Part shown: positions 1 to 8,667 of the stretch, piece by piece
Layout: every line of letters begins with the position of its first letter
Numbering within the stretch: position 1 is the stretch's first letter
From: Syntrophus sp963665935
GTDB taxonomy: Bacteria; Desulfobacterota; Syntrophia; Syntrophales; Syntrophaceae
Direction: 5' to 3'
NCBI GenBank assembly: GCA_963665935.1
Contig: OY762510.1
Coordinates: 2,356,001-2,420,000, forward strand
Length of the DNA: 64,000 bases
Notes under the pieces: generated by a model
What the model was told of the DNA's origin: nothing
Databases searched by the model: none
What the model saw: only the letters and a program-made list of their open reading frames with translations
Program-made: the position numbers and the translations under genes

Positions 1-120
1 TCCGATGCGGTGAAGGAATAGGTTTTCTCCACACTCGTCTCGACAAGTTGGGCCTCCGCCGGCGTCTCGGTGATGATCTCTACTTCCTGGGTAGTCGTTA
101 TGAACTGCTCGTCAGCCACC
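1..120 (-). CDS. Phage tail-region protein, 5' end only
   Basis: Only the first 40 codons are inside the window. The reading frame opens at a GTG on the minus strand, preceded by GAGGAG about nine bases upstream, and stays open to the window edge. The visible residues (start VADEQFITTTQEVEI) are acidic and match no family I can name. It follows the tail gene cluster with one base between it and the previous stop codon, so it is probably the next tail gene of the same prophage operon. Confidence 0.55.
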
Positions 121-121
121 G

Positions 122-547
122 CTATGCGCTCCTCGTGCAGGCCGCCATAAGGTAGGCGGTCCCATATTGCTGCAGGACGGCCTCTCCCTCGGCGTTATAG
201 AGGAAGAGGTCGTAGACACCCGTGACGTCGGCGTGGCTCGCGCAGATCCCTTCGGTGTCCGTTTCATTGATGTAAATCCGCCACTTCCAGTTCCCCGATG
301 CAGGGCTTTCCGAGTCGTCGAAGATATAGACGCCCGTGTCTCCATCCGCCTCCCAGGTTGCCATTGCGTTGGGAACGTCGATCAGGACAGTTGTGGATTT
401 GACCGAAGAGCGCACCTGCATCTTCGCCGAATAGCCCGTCAGGTCCACCACAGCAGCGGGATCTCCCGACTTCCATTGAAAGATCTGGTCGAAGGTCCCA
501 CCCTCAACGATCGTGATCGCAGCTTCCACGCGAATGCAGCCAGGCAT
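122..547 (-). CDS. Phage structural/tail-associated protein, unknown
   Basis: 141 residues, beta-rich and acidic, with no signal peptide or membrane segment. The pattern (GGTFDQIF near residue 17, a DLTGY turn, then a GNWKWRIYI strand) resembles small accessory tail or baseplate proteins found beside tail terminator genes, but I cannot name the family. It lies between the gpU-like gene and the next tail gene in an uninterrupted minus-strand operon. Function is inferred only from position. Confidence 0.6.
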   Translation of the reverse strand: MPGCIRVEAAITIVEGGTFDQIFQWKSGDPAAVVDLTGYSAKMQVRSSVKSTTVLIDVPNAMATWEADGDTGVYIFDDSESPASGNWKWRIYINETDTEGICASHADVTGVYDLFLYNAEGEAVLQQYGTAYLMAACTRSA

Positions 548-565
548 TTGTTCCTCCAGAAATTC

Positions 566-1051
566 TTATTGCGAGTATGGGTCTCCGATTCTTTCCGTAT
601 ATCTGACCTCAACGAGGATGGAGGCCCCTACGGTCTTCTGTCCTTCATCGGGATAAGAATCCGTCCCGCCGCCGGAATAGGCCAGGGAGTCGATGTAGTC
701 GGGAGACCGGACCCATCCGGAAGGCGTCCTCGAAGAGTTGTTGCTCGGCTGGAAGATGCATTTCTTCAGGTCGCCCAGGATCTGTTCGGAGACGACCGAA
801 GGATTTATCGAGCCGAATTCGACCAAGCCTTCGATGCGGATGGGCATCGAGCAGTCGTTTTCCCCGTAGGAAGGAACGGCTGTTTCCGCTTGCGGCCAGA
901 CGACACAGCAGGGAAGATCCTCGGGATCCACGGTCTTCTGAGCCCGCAGGACGTTGGCTCCGATGTCCGTGCTGTGCCCATTGGCTATCGTGATGACGGC
1001 CAGGCGGGCCATGAAGTCCTTGATGATGGTTTCGCGGATCGTGTCACTCAT
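566..1051 (-). CDS. Tail terminator-like protein (gpU type, by position)
   Basis: 161 residues. The N-terminal half reads like small tail-completion proteins (MSDTIRETIIKDFMARL, then a central WPQAE and a PIRIEGLVEF strand). It overlaps the upstream gpZ-like gene by four bases, the start/stop overlap typical of translationally coupled phage genes. In lambda the order is Z, U, V; here the Z-like gene is followed by this one, which is why a U-type role (closing the tail tube at the head end) is proposed. The family assignment is inference from order and size. Confidence 0.6.
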   Translation of the reverse strand: MSDTIRETIIKDFMARLAVITIANGHSTDIGANVLRAQKTVDPEDLPCCVVWPQAETAVPSYGENDCSMPIRIEGLVEFGSINPSVVSEQILGDLKKCIFQPSNNSSRTPSGWVRSPDYIDSLAYSGGGTDSYPDEGQKTVGASILVEVRYTERIGDPYSQ

Positions 1052-1653
1052 TTGAGCTTTCCCATTTCGTATTCCAGCTCATGATTGATGTTCGTGTGGA
1101 GGCGTTCTTCAGCTTTTTTAAGGACCGCTCCCATGACGGAATCGTTGCCCAGGATATCCGGCACCCGGGGGCCGAAGCGCTCGGACATGGGCAAGCGGTA
1201 TTTTTTTGGCAGGGCGCCGTATTTGATCTTTGTGCTTTTTGTCCTTTTCACGCCGTGCCAGTTTCGCCAGAATACTCCTTTGTGTCCTTCCTTCATCGTG
1301 GCGATGAAGGCTCCCAGGATGATCTTCCTGGCGCCGGTCTTCTTGACCAGGACGGAGACACCCTTGTTGCTCTGCCTGGTTCCCACGAAATCGATCAGAG
1401 CCAGGGGCTTGCCGGTGCTGACGATGGAGGCGCTTAATTTCTTGAGTGTGGCTTTGTTCAAGGTAAAGGTTTCATCCACGGCGGACTTCTTTGCGTTGAG
1501 TTCCTGGCGGATCTCCGTCGAGGCGTCCGTCTTGACGCCGGTAATTGTTTTGTTCAAGCTGCGGGAGAGGACCCTTTCGCCGATGTTCTTCATCCCAGAG
1601 AGGATGGTCCGGACTCTGGCCTGGTCGATGGGGTCGATGGAGATCCTGATCAC
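1048..1653 (-). CDS. Minor tail protein Z-like (gpZ family)
   Basis: 201 residues, rich in lysine and arginine. The N-terminal half carries the pattern seen in prophage minor tail protein Z: an amphipathic helix, then SRSLNKTITGVKTDAS and the segment IRQELNAKKSAVDETFTL. In lambda, gpZ acts late in tail assembly and in DNA ejection. The gene overlaps both neighbours by four bases, so it is part of one tightly packed head-tail transcription unit. Confidence 0.75.
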   Translation of the reverse strand: MIRISIDPIDQARVRTILSGMKNIGERVLSRSLNKTITGVKTDASTEIRQELNAKKSAVDETFTLNKATLKKLSASIVSTGKPLALIDFVGTRQSNKGVSVLVKKTGARKIILGAFIATMKEGHKGVFWRNWHGVKRTKSTKIKYGALPKKYRLPMSERFGPRVPDILGNDSVMGAVLKKAEERLHTNINHELEYEMGKLK

Positions 1654-1961
1654 GGGATCACCGCCACTTTCACGGACAGGCCGTCATTGAAGGTGATCTT
1701 CTGAACGGTATAGTCCGTGCCGTTGTACCTGAAGACATCGCCCCGGTTTGGCTCGATTCCGATCTCCGACAGGACCGCCTCGATGACCGTTGAACGCTGC
1801 CAGGCGGTTGTCTGGAATCCGTCCGGCTGCAGATCGACATTGAAGTCGATGAGGATGTGGCAGGCAGCCGGATTTTCACCCGAAGGGCTGAAGGTCGCCG
1901 CCTCACCCAGGACCTCGAACATCTCCGGCAGGGCGGCGTCCATATCTTCTCTAAGTCCCAT
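1650..1961 (-). CDS. Phage head-tail joining/attachment protein
   Basis: 103 residues from the ATG at 1961; a GTG nine bases upstream is possible, but GGGAGG lies at the right distance from the ATG. The protein is compact, with a C-terminal beta pattern (NRGDVFRYNGTDYTVQKI) like the small head-tail connector proteins encoded just before gpZ. It should bridge the portal-side connector and the tail. Its start codon overlaps the TAA of the upstream zinc-finger gene (TAATG), pointing to coupled translation. Confidence 0.6.
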   Translation of the reverse strand: MGLREDMDAALPEMFEVLGEAATFSPSGENPAACHILIDFNVDLQPDGFQTTAWQRSTVIEAVLSEIGIEPNRGDVFRYNGTDYTVQKITFNDGLSVKVAVIP

Positions 1962-2209
1962 TATGCGCACCTCCCATAAAGGCGCTCATGCCTCGCCTGG
2001 CAGTCCAGGCAGCGAATCGCATTCGGCATGACGGTTAACCGTGCCGGTTCGATCAGCTCCCCGCAATCGACACATTCCGAAGGGCCGGTCCCGCCCGCAA
2101 GGCTGCGGTGCAGGCCGGCGTTCTTCCTAGCCCGGTTATAATGGGAGCTCAACGCCTGCTCCCGGAATAACTCATCATGATGCTGTGCCTGGTCGATCTC
2201 GTCGGGCAT
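1961..2209 (-). CDS. TraR/DksA-type zinc-finger protein
   Basis: 82 residues when started at the ATG at 2209. A helical N-terminus (DEIDQAQHHDELF) is followed by a four-cysteine zinc finger CVDCGE...IRCLDC in the C-terminal half, the arrangement of TraR/YbiI-type truncated DksA homologues. Such proteins bind the RNA polymerase secondary channel and alter promoter choice without ppGpp. It sits between the holin and the head-tail genes, so it is probably expressed late. Confidence 0.8.
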   Translation of the reverse strand: MPDEIDQAQHHDELFREQALSSHYNRARKNAGLHRSLAGGTGPSECVDCGELIEPARLTVMPNAIRCLDCQARHERLYGRCA

Positions 2210-2214
2210 GTCCC

Positions 2215-2640
2215 TTACTTCTCCACTTTCTTTTTCAGGATGTCGAGGATCCCTGAATTGGTGATGGCGCGCTCCCCAAACCAGAAGAGGAGGATAATCA
2301 TGTTGACTGCCTTCAACAGGTCGCCGCGATCTCCTGTCCATGGCGAAGCGGCGGTAAAATAGACAAAGTCAAGATAGCCCACCAGGATCGTGAAGGCCGG
2401 GCGGATCATGCTGCGCAGATAGAGCAGGGGCTTCGGAAGAGCCGCCGCATCCCCCTCGTAGGCCAGGACGAACTCCCGGAACTTGCTGTCCTCGCCGGAC
2501 GCCTGGCTCATGACGAACATGGTCATCTCGTTCTGCAGCTTGACCTTCTCCGCCTCGGACATCTTGTCAGGGAGGAACTTGTCCAGTCCGGTCTGAATCA
2601 GGCTCGTAATAGCGGTCAAAGGATCAAAAGCCATGATCAT
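2215..2640 (-). CDS. Holin-like protein (three-TM type)
   Basis: 141 residues. An amphipathic N-terminal third (LTAITSLIQTGLDKFL) and an acidic middle section are followed by hydrophobic stretches around residues 75-95 and 105-125. This layout matches the three-TM phage holin superfamily, which permeabilises the inner membrane so the endolysin can reach the wall. The start codon overlaps the stop of the endolysin gene (ATGA), so the two should be made together. The endolysin pairing supports the call more than the sequence alone. Confidence 0.7.
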   Translation of the reverse strand: MIMAFDPLTAITSLIQTGLDKFLPDKMSEAEKVKLQNEMTMFVMSQASGEDSKFREFVLAYEGDAAALPKPLLYLRSMIRPAFTILVGYLDFVYFTAASPWTGDRGDLLKAVNMIILLFWFGERAITNSGILDILKKKVEK

Positions 2641-3170
2641 CCCTCCTTGTAGGTCTGGATCCGCTTGGTCCAGCCCCTGGCGAAGCGCTTCTGGGTGGCG
2701 TTCATTTCCACGATCCCCACATACCGCATGAACTGGAAGCCGTTGAGACAGACGAAGAGAGCCCGTTCATCCTTTGAGGACCACTTGTTGAGCGCCCCCA
2801 GGGTCTTCATTCCCATGACACCGTCCACGGCAATGGGTTCGCCCAGGTAATGGAGGGCCTCCTGGATGATTTTGACTGCGGCGGACCGGCCCATGTTGAC
2901 CGCCGTGTCGAATATTTCCGCGGCGATGGCCGGAGAAAGGACCAAATCGAGCTTCAGGGCGTCCCAGTAGTCCGCCTTGTAAATCAGACGTGCTTGATCC
3001 TTGGACAGAGACGCCACATCCCGGGTGGGAACGATCCCCCGGGTACAGGCATCTTTGAGCGTCGCCTCGGTGATCCCCCAGTTGGTCTTTCCACCCCGAT
3101 CGGCGGGATCGTCGCTGTAGCCTCCCTCCAGGCAGAGGGTCTGCTCGAAAGCATAATCAAAAGGTTTCAT
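2637..3170 (-). CDS. Phage endolysin, glycoside hydrolase 108 family
   Basis: 177 residues. The N-terminus carries the GH108 signature EGGYSDDPADRGGKTNWGIT, with the catalytic glutamate in EGGY. The second half has the peptidoglycan-binding domain usual for the family (ALHYLGEPIAVDGVMG, around residues 90-115). The enzyme should cleave the glycan strands of peptidoglycan for host lysis. There is no signal peptide, so export depends on the adjacent holin. Length and domain order are normal for the family. Confidence 0.9.
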   Translation of the reverse strand: MKPFDYAFEQTLCLEGGYSDDPADRGGKTNWGITEATLKDACTRGIVPTRDVASLSKDQARLIYKADYWDALKLDLVLSPAIAAEIFDTAVNMGRSAAVKIIQEALHYLGEPIAVDGVMGMKTLGALNKWSSKDERALFVCLNGFQFMRYVGIVEMNATQKRFARGWTKRIQTYKEG

Positions 3171-3179
3171 TGAAATCTC

Positions 3180-3386
3180 CTAAGACAGTTTCACACCCAG
3201 GGCGGCGGCGATTCCCCCGACGAGTCCGCCTATGAAGGAGGCCCCCCGGTGAAACCAGGCCCCCTTCTCCACGGCGTCGACACGGGCGCTCAGGGCCAGG
3301 ATCGCGTTGTAGATGTACCAGTCCCTTTGTTCGGGAGTCGCCTTCTCCCAGTCCTTCTCTTTCAGGATAAACGGTGCCTCGCCCAT
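3180..3386 (-). CDS. Small membrane-anchored phage protein
   Basis: 68 residues from the ATG at 3386, chosen because AGAGGCGG lies just upstream; an in-frame TTG at 3401 would add five residues. A charged helix (WEKATPEQRDWYIYNAI) precedes a C-terminal glycine-rich hydrophobic segment (ASFIGGLVGGIAAALGV). Its position directly upstream of the endolysin and holin suggests a lysis accessory role such as a second holin or antiholin. That role is inferred from position and topology only. Confidence 0.6.
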   Translation of the reverse strand: MGEAPFILKEKDWEKATPEQRDWYIYNAILALSARVDAVEKGAWFHRGASFIGGLVGGIAAALGVKLS

Positions 3387-3413
3387 GTCCGCCTCTTTCA
3401 AAAGTTAAGGGAA

Positions 3414-4424
3414 TCAGCCCTTGGTCACCTTCACCAGGACCCCGGGCCGGTAGCAGATCGGCAGGGGATTGCTCTGGGCGTGGAGATCGACGCCCCGTCC
3501 GAACTTCCGTTCTTCCTGCTTGGCGTAGAGCTCAAGCCCCAGTGTGTTGACCGTCTCGTTGAAGTCCGCCGGGGCAAAGAGCGTCTGGAAGGTGTTCATC
3601 GTCCCCATGGGGAAGGCATGCCCCTCGTTGTCGGCGATGAACTGGCGTGAATTACCCTCCAGGTCCGTGGCGACGCCACGGTACTCCTCGAAGGTGATGC
3701 CGCCGAACTTGAACTCCTTGCGGGGATCACCGCCGAGGTACTGAACGGCGGCGGAGTGGTTCAGAAAGACCTCCTTGACGCTTTCGTGGGCAATGAGGGC
3801 GTCGAAAAAGCCTTCATCCACCAGGCAGCGGACCTCCGTCATGACCTCGCCCTTGAGGTTGTCCTCCAGATGGCGGGTGACTTCCCGGCACTTGGAGGCG
3901 ACGTTCGTCGAAGAGCTCGACAGGGCGAAGCTGACCGTCTTCTGGGTGATCCCGAATTCGGTATAGAGGTTGTAGATCGTGCTCCCGTCGGCATCGAGGA
4001 TGATCCCCTTGAGCGCCCCCATGCGGAGATGCTCCAGGGTGATGGCAAACTTGTTCTTCGCCGTCTGCAGGTGGTCGTTCATCACCTGGGCCAGCGCGGC
4101 GACTTCCGACTCCGTCCCGAAAGCCCGGATGCCTTCGTATTCCTGGGGAAGAATGACATCGTCCACGGGGATGTGGGGGATGGTGAAGGACCGGACGGTG
4201 CGTTTCCCCATCTTGTTCTGGGTCCCGGGAGCGCCCGGGGGGAGAGTGGGCAGCATATTGAGTATCCCGTTCTGCTCCTCGACGATCACGGTCCGGGTCC
4301 TTACGCCCTTTCCGGGGAAGAGGCCGAGTTCTCTTACCCTGCCGTAGTTGTTGGGCAGGATATTGATGGCGCTGGTCAGCGACACCATGCTGAAGGCGTC
4401 GGTATCGAAGGGGTTGAGTATCAT
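3414..4424 (-). CDS. Major capsid protein (lambda gpE family)
   Basis: 336 residues, the usual size for the lambda gpE/major capsid protein E family. It starts with the family's typical N-terminus (NPFDTDAFSMVSLTSAIN) and ends in a long beta region (RKFGRGVDLHAQSNPLP...RPGVLVKVTKG). It forms the icosahedral shell. It directly follows the decoration protein gene (33 bases between them), as in lambda (D then E). The reverse strand carries a 622-codon open frame over this gene, which is a GC-bias artefact. Confidence 0.9.
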   Translation of the reverse strand: MILNPFDTDAFSMVSLTSAINILPNNYGRVRELGLFPGKGVRTRTVIVEEQNGILNMLPTLPPGAPGTQNKMGKRTVRSFTIPHIPVDDVILPQEYEGIRAFGTESEVAALAQVMNDHLQTAKNKFAITLEHLRMGALKGIILDADGSTIYNLYTEFGITQKTVSFALSSSSTNVASKCREVTRHLEDNLKGEVMTEVRCLVDEGFFDALIAHESVKEVFLNHSAAVQYLGGDPRKEFKFGGITFEEYRGVATDLEGNSRQFIADNEGHAFPMGTMNTFQTLFAPADFNETVNTLGLELYAKQEERKFGRGVDLHAQSNPLPICYRPGVLVKVTKG

Positions 4425-4457
4425 GGTTGGATTACCTCCTTGGGAGTTGTTCGGTGT

Positions 4458-5117
4458 TTATGCTTCCTGGCGGCTGACGATGCCCCTGGCGGCCAGCTGA
4501 TCCAGGGCGGCCGCCTTCTGGTCATTGGTGATCCCCGTGGGCCAGACCAGGTCGTCGGCGACGATGACGGCGTCCCGGACGATGGCCACCCCGGAGAGGG
4601 CTCCATCGGTGGCGTCATAATCGGCAATGAGAAATCCGTGAGCCTCCTGGGACCCGTCCACGCCGGCGGGATTCAAGGCCCGGACACTTCCGGATCCATC
4701 CGCCACAGCGATCGTCCAGATGTCTCCTGCGGCGATGACAGGGCTGCCGTCAGCCACGGTGAAGTTGATCTGGCTGTTGGTGTAGGCCCCGATCCCGGCA
4801 TCGGGAAGGGCGTTGCCGTCGGGGTCCTTCACCTCGATGACGGCGGCCAGGGGACTTGCCGTGTAGCTTTTGCAGGTCAGGGTGTAGGTCCCCGGCTTGG
4901 TCCTGGCTCCTCCGGTGACCGATGTGACGGTGCCGGCGCCGCTGTTTTCGCTGTCGGGTGTTCCCGAGGCGGGGATGCTTTTGGTGATTTTGCCGATGAC
5001 GGCCCCCAGGGAGAGGTTCTGCCCGGAGAGGACGGTGACGACCTCCCGGGAGAATTGATTTTCCTGCTCCCACTTGAGGATATCCTGAAGGGTGTTGCCC
5101 TGTGTCTGACTGCCCAT
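4458..5117 (-). CDS. Head decoration protein (lambda gpD family)
   Basis: 219 residues with the head decoration (HDPD) pattern: an N-terminal WEQENQFSREVVTVLSGQ segment that docks on the capsid, then the core NLSLGAVIGKIT. A central threonine/glycine-rich insertion of about 100 residues (TVTSVTGGARTKPGTYTL onward) makes it longer than lambda gpD. Similar insertions are known in other phages. The C-terminus keeps the GILIADYDATDG-like stretch and the VIVADDLVWP strand. It stabilises the expanded capsid. Confidence 0.85.
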   Translation of the reverse strand: MGSQTQGNTLQDILKWEQENQFSREVVTVLSGQNLSLGAVIGKITKSIPASGTPDSENSGAGTVTSVTGGARTKPGTYTLTCKSYTASPLAAVIEVKDPDGNALPDAGIGAYTNSQINFTVADGSPVIAAGDIWTIAVADGSGSVRALNPAGVDGSQEAHGFLIADYDATDGALSGVAIVRDAVIVADDLVWPTGITNDQKAAALDQLAARGIVSRQEA

Positions 5118-5153
5118 AATGAAGAATCTCCTTTCTGGTTTAGTGTCCGGGTC

Positions 5154-6443
5154 CTATCGTTTTCCGGCTGCGGCGTTCGCTGTTTCGGCCCGCTGCCGGG
5201 CGTTGACCAGGAGGGGATTGACCTCTCCTGTCGATGTAGCACTTACGGTGCTGGAAATTCTGGTCCTCTCCGCGGCGGCGGCCTGGGTTTCGACGATCTT
5301 TCCCCGGACGTTATCAACACTGAGCTTGGTGTCCCGAACGTACCCGAGGGCTTCCTTCTCCAGGCCGGCCAGGGTACAGGCCTCGAGGATTTCCATAGCC
5401 CGGCTTTGGGCTTCCTGTCTTCCGGCCTCCAGGCCTTCGACCTTGCCGGCGGCGAAGCCTTCTTTCTTTGCCGCTTCCTCCGCTGCAGCAACCAGCTTCT
5501 CCGTGTCGGCCTTCGTTACGGCCTCCGTCTGGCTGCCGCCGACCAGGGCCGTCAGGCGTTCGCGCATGTCGTTGAAGAGCTGTTCCAGTTCTGCTTTCAT
5601 ATTGCCTCCATATTTACGGTTTGAAATTCTGGTTATGAACTGATTCCAGGAGAGGACGGAATCTGCGAAGCCGATCTCGACGGCCTTCTTCCCCTGGTAG
5701 ATCCCCGCCTCAGTCGCTCTTACATCCGCAGGGCTCAGGCCGAGGTTACGGGATATGGTGGATACGAAGAGGTCATAGACGGTGTTGACGCTCTCCCGGG
5801 CGACGGCCATGGCCTCCGGGGACAGGACGGCATGAGGAGAGAAATCTACCTTGCGGGCTCCGGCGTAGATCGGGGTGTAGACCAGGCCCATCTTCTCGTC
5901 CCAGCCGCTCTGATCCAGGTGCATGACCACCACTCCCACTGAGCCGGCGGATCCGGTGCGGGAGATGTAGCGCCTGTCCGCAGCCGAGGCGATGGCGAAG
6001 GCCGCGGAAAAACCCGACTCGTTGAAGACCGCGTAGATCGGCTTTGTCCCTCTTGCCGAATGGATCTCGTCCACCAGGTCAAACAGGCCGTCCACTTCGC
6101 CGCCAGGGCTGTCGATGTCGAGGACAATAGTCTTAACCCCGGGATCGGCCAGGGCCTCCTGAAATCCCGTCCGGATCTGCTCGTAGGAGGTATTTCCGTA
6201 GAAGTAGTCCATGACCTCGTCGTACCGGTAGGAGAGGTAATTATAGACAGGGATGACGGCCACACCGCCCTCATTATGCCTGCCTGTTCCCTGTTTTGAG
6301 GATTCAAGGCGAAGACCGGCTTGGGGGAAGGATGCATCTTTTAACAATAGCTCCGCCGAACGGATCAGGGTGCTCTCGAAGGCGGTTGAGATCAGCAGGG
6401 GCTTGTTGAAGAGGTTATGGACGAAACAGGCTGCTCTGTTCAT
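5154..6443 (-). CDS. S49 head maturation protease with C-terminal scaffold
   Basis: 429 residues. The S49/SppA-like domain occupies about residues 60-240, with the oxyanion region IDSPGGEVDGL, the putative nucleophile serine in SRTGSAGSVGVVVMH, and a downstream lysine in AGARKVDFS. A C-terminal helical, Glu/Ala/Lys-rich stretch (about 275-360) fits the internal scaffold that lambda makes as Nu3 within the same frame as gene C. The protease trims head proteins during capsid assembly. Gene order portal, protease, decoration, capsid is the lambda order. Confidence 0.88.
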   Translation of the reverse strand: MNRAACFVHNLFNKPLLISTAFESTLIRSAELLLKDASFPQAGLRLESSKQGTGRHNEGGVAVIPVYNYLSYRYDEVMDYFYGNTSYEQIRTGFQEALADPGVKTIVLDIDSPGGEVDGLFDLVDEIHSARGTKPIYAVFNESGFSAAFAIASAADRRYISRTGSAGSVGVVVMHLDQSGWDEKMGLVYTPIYAGARKVDFSPHAVLSPEAMAVARESVNTVYDLFVSTISRNLGLSPADVRATEAGIYQGKKAVEIGFADSVLSWNQFITRISNRKYGGNMKAELEQLFNDMRERLTALVGGSQTEAVTKADTEKLVAAAEEAAKKEGFAAGKVEGLEAGRQEAQSRAMEILEACTLAGLEKEALGYVRDTKLSVDNVRGKIVETQAAAAERTRISSTVSATSTGEVNPLLVNARQRAETANAAAGKR

Positions 6444-6449
6444 AAAGAT

Positions 6450-7964
6450 TCACTCCGTCTGTACCGAACCGGTGACGAGGGTTTCCTCCAGTTTCTGCAT
6501 CACGCCGGACTTGGTCATGTTCCGGGGATCGCTGTCGTAGACTAGGCCGAGGCGATCCGCCCGGGCGTTGTCCTCGGCGATTTCCTTGTCCACCGCCTCC
6601 ACGTCTCCGCCCCGCTCCGCCACGACCTGGGCTCGGCTCTTGAAGCCGTTGCGAACCGCCATCTGTTCGGCGAGTTGGTCCTTGACCGGATCCACCCAGG
6701 GCCACCCATCGGGGCGCCACTGGATCTTGAGGTACTTCCGCCTGTTGCGGTAGTAGTCCCGGATTTTCAAAACACCGGAAAGGACGGCGGCATCCAGGAA
6801 GGCTTCCGCTGCGGGCTGGCAGAACTGAAAGATCAGGATCTCCAATTGGAGCTGCTGGACCCTCCGGCGGAACTCCAGGAGTCCAGCCCGGATGGAGGAG
6901 TAGTTGACTCCGGTGAGATCCCCCGTAAGCTGTTCGTAGGTGATCCCCATACCCGTGGCGATCTGGCGGAGCTGCTGCCGGGTCCACATCTCATAGCTGG
7001 CCCCCACATCGGCGGGCTCGGAGAAGTGGACCTTCTTTCCCTGGGGGAGGATGGGGAAGGTCCCCGGCTCCAAGGCGAGGATCTTCCTGTTGTCACTGTC
7101 CGGTTCCTTTTTCTTCCCGAAGTAGTTTGCCGGGTCGATCTGGCCGGCGTCCTCCTCGATGAATCCTCCGAACATGGCCGCCCCTTTCTTGCGCACCAGT
7201 TCCGCGTCGTCATATATATCGTACTCGTGGATCTTCACGATGATGCTTGCGAGCCACGGACGGCCCCGCATCTGGCCGGCTCTTACCGGCCGGTAGACAT
7301 GGTCGATCTCCCGGGCCGGGACGGAAATCCTCCGGTTGATATTGCGGCTCGTTAAAAAGGACTCTCCGGGATGCTCCGACCAGAGCCAGTAGGCGGTTCT
7401 GCGATTCCCGGGATCAAGTTCGATGCCCATACGGATCTCATTTCCGTTCGGGGAGAGGGTGCTGTACGTTTCATCGAGATGGTCCGCCTCGATGAGCTGG
7501 ATCTGCAGAGGCACCGGCAGGCCTTCGGACATGCTGCGGGTCACCTTTCGGGAGAGGATTTCCCCGGCGTCGATCAGGCCGTTGAAGACCAGGGACTGCA
7601 GACCGTAGAAGCTGCAGGAACCGTAATAGTCCGCCTTCGGGACGAACTCCTCCCAGAGATCCTGGATGTCCTTCTTGAGAACAGCGTCTTCAAGCTGCCA
7701 GCGGGGGAAGATGCCGGCGCTGATGGCATTTGCGACGTAGCTGTCCACCCCGCCCTGTACTAGGGGATTGTTGCGGATGAGTTCCCTCGAACGGGAACGG
7801 AGCCGGTTGAGGGAGGAATAGAGGCTGGTGTTGGGGCCGACGGTTGAGGTTCCCCAGGTGTTCATCCGGCGGCCGGTGGCCGCGCCTTCGAAGGGCGGAT
7901 CCACGACGGCGGAAAGGGGTATTCTGTTTCCCCGGCTGTCCAGGATGCGAAGGCATGGCTCCAT
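6450..7964 (-). CDS. Portal protein (lambda gpB family)
   Basis: 504 residues, a normal length for lambda-type portals. Typical stretches are NPLVQGGVDSYVANAISAGI near residue 65, a long central domain, and the characteristic helix GMGITYEQLTGDLTGVNYSSIRAG near residue 340. It forms the dodecameric ring through which DNA enters and leaves the capsid. The gene begins immediately before the gpW-like stop and ends six bases before the protease gene, so they are co-transcribed. Confidence 0.92.
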   Translation of the reverse strand: MEPCLRILDSRGNRIPLSAVVDPPFEGAATGRRMNTWGTSTVGPNTSLYSSLNRLRSRSRELIRNNPLVQGGVDSYVANAISAGIFPRWQLEDAVLKKDIQDLWEEFVPKADYYGSCSFYGLQSLVFNGLIDAGEILSRKVTRSMSEGLPVPLQIQLIEADHLDETYSTLSPNGNEIRMGIELDPGNRRTAYWLWSEHPGESFLTSRNINRRISVPAREIDHVYRPVRAGQMRGRPWLASIIVKIHEYDIYDDAELVRKKGAAMFGGFIEEDAGQIDPANYFGKKKEPDSDNRKILALEPGTFPILPQGKKVHFSEPADVGASYEMWTRQQLRQIATGMGITYEQLTGDLTGVNYSSIRAGLLEFRRRVQQLQLEILIFQFCQPAAEAFLDAAVLSGVLKIRDYYRNRRKYLKIQWRPDGWPWVDPVKDQLAEQMAVRNGFKSRAQVVAERGGDVEAVDKEIAEDNARADRLGLVYDSDPRNMTKSGVMQKLEETLVTGSVQTE

Positions 7965-8183
7965 TTACAGGCCCTTTCCCGTGGTGGTGAGGAAGTATCT
8001 TGAATTGGCTTTGCCGGCGCGTTCGGCCATCATGTCGCTGCGGAGTGACCTGAGCTTGTCCAGGTCGGTGTCGCTGAACTCCACGATCTTGTCGCCAATG
8101 GCCATACGAACCTTCCGGGCGCCTGTGGCCAGGGCGATGATGGCTGTTTCGAGGTTGGACAGATCGGTTTCGCTGTAGGCCAT
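7965..8183 (-). CDS. gpW-like head-tail joining protein
   Basis: 72 residues with the gpW pattern: two helices (ETDLSNLETAIIALATG and LDKLRSLRSDMMAE) around a short beta hairpin (VRMAIGDKIVEFSD). gpW plugs the portal after packaging and provides the tail-binding platform. It is the first gene of the head operon downstream of the inserted signalling cassette, so its original upstream partner (the terminase side) now lies 6.9 kb away. Confidence 0.8.
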   Translation of the reverse strand: MAYSETDLSNLETAIIALATGARKVRMAIGDKIVEFSDTDLDKLRSLRSDMMAERAGKANSRYFLTTTGKGL

Positions 8184-8667
8184 GGGCGTCCTAGTTGCGG
8201 CGCTTCCGGCCTTTGGGTCTGAGAAGATCGTTGGGAGCGCTCTAAATAGATTTGCTTGTTGGGGGGATCATTGCAGAAAAAGGCTGGGGATTAAAGACAG
8301 GCAGATATACTCCAGTACACTCCGTTCACAAAAATTCAAATGTGAATTAACAAGATTAACTTGAACTGATTCAAATTCGTTTAATGGGCGATTAAAAAAT
8401 TCATTACACTCACAATGGCACAAATAATGTTTATAACGATAATTATAAATTAAATTGTTTGTTCGAAAATTTATATTTTGATAATATTTGTAATTATTAT
8501 TTTTAAAAATAGAGTATTGTTAATGTGTTTAAATTCTTAATTCCTATAAGAATATTCAGTATCAACTTTCGATCATCTCTTAGATCCAAATTCAAGATCG
8601 ACTACTTAATGTTGAATGTATAAATGTTGAGACAAGACTATAGCGAACCTGAGATAAGAGGGAAAAG
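8184..8667. other. AT-rich spacer, left edge of signalling cassette
   Basis: The first about 45 bases keep the GC-rich phage composition. From about 8230 the sequence turns strongly AT-rich and stays so to the kinase start. I see no credible gene. The promoter of the plus-strand kinase and any promoter now driving the phage head operon must lie here. The composition step is the visible left border of the inserted cassette; no clean repeat marks it. Confidence 0.5.

Noticed and set aside
3756..5624. 622-codon open frame on the plus strand over capsid and decoration genes
   Set aside because: It is antisense to two well-identified phage genes, has a low-complexity Gly/Asp/Arg composition and no ribosome binding site. 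GC-rich codon bias keeps the opposite frame open.
8184..8235. Short phage-like frame (SAPNDLLRPKGRKRRN) before gpW as the tail of a split gene
   Set aside because: Only 16 residues and no matching front part at the other cassette border (the HTH gene has its own natural end), so it may be chance.
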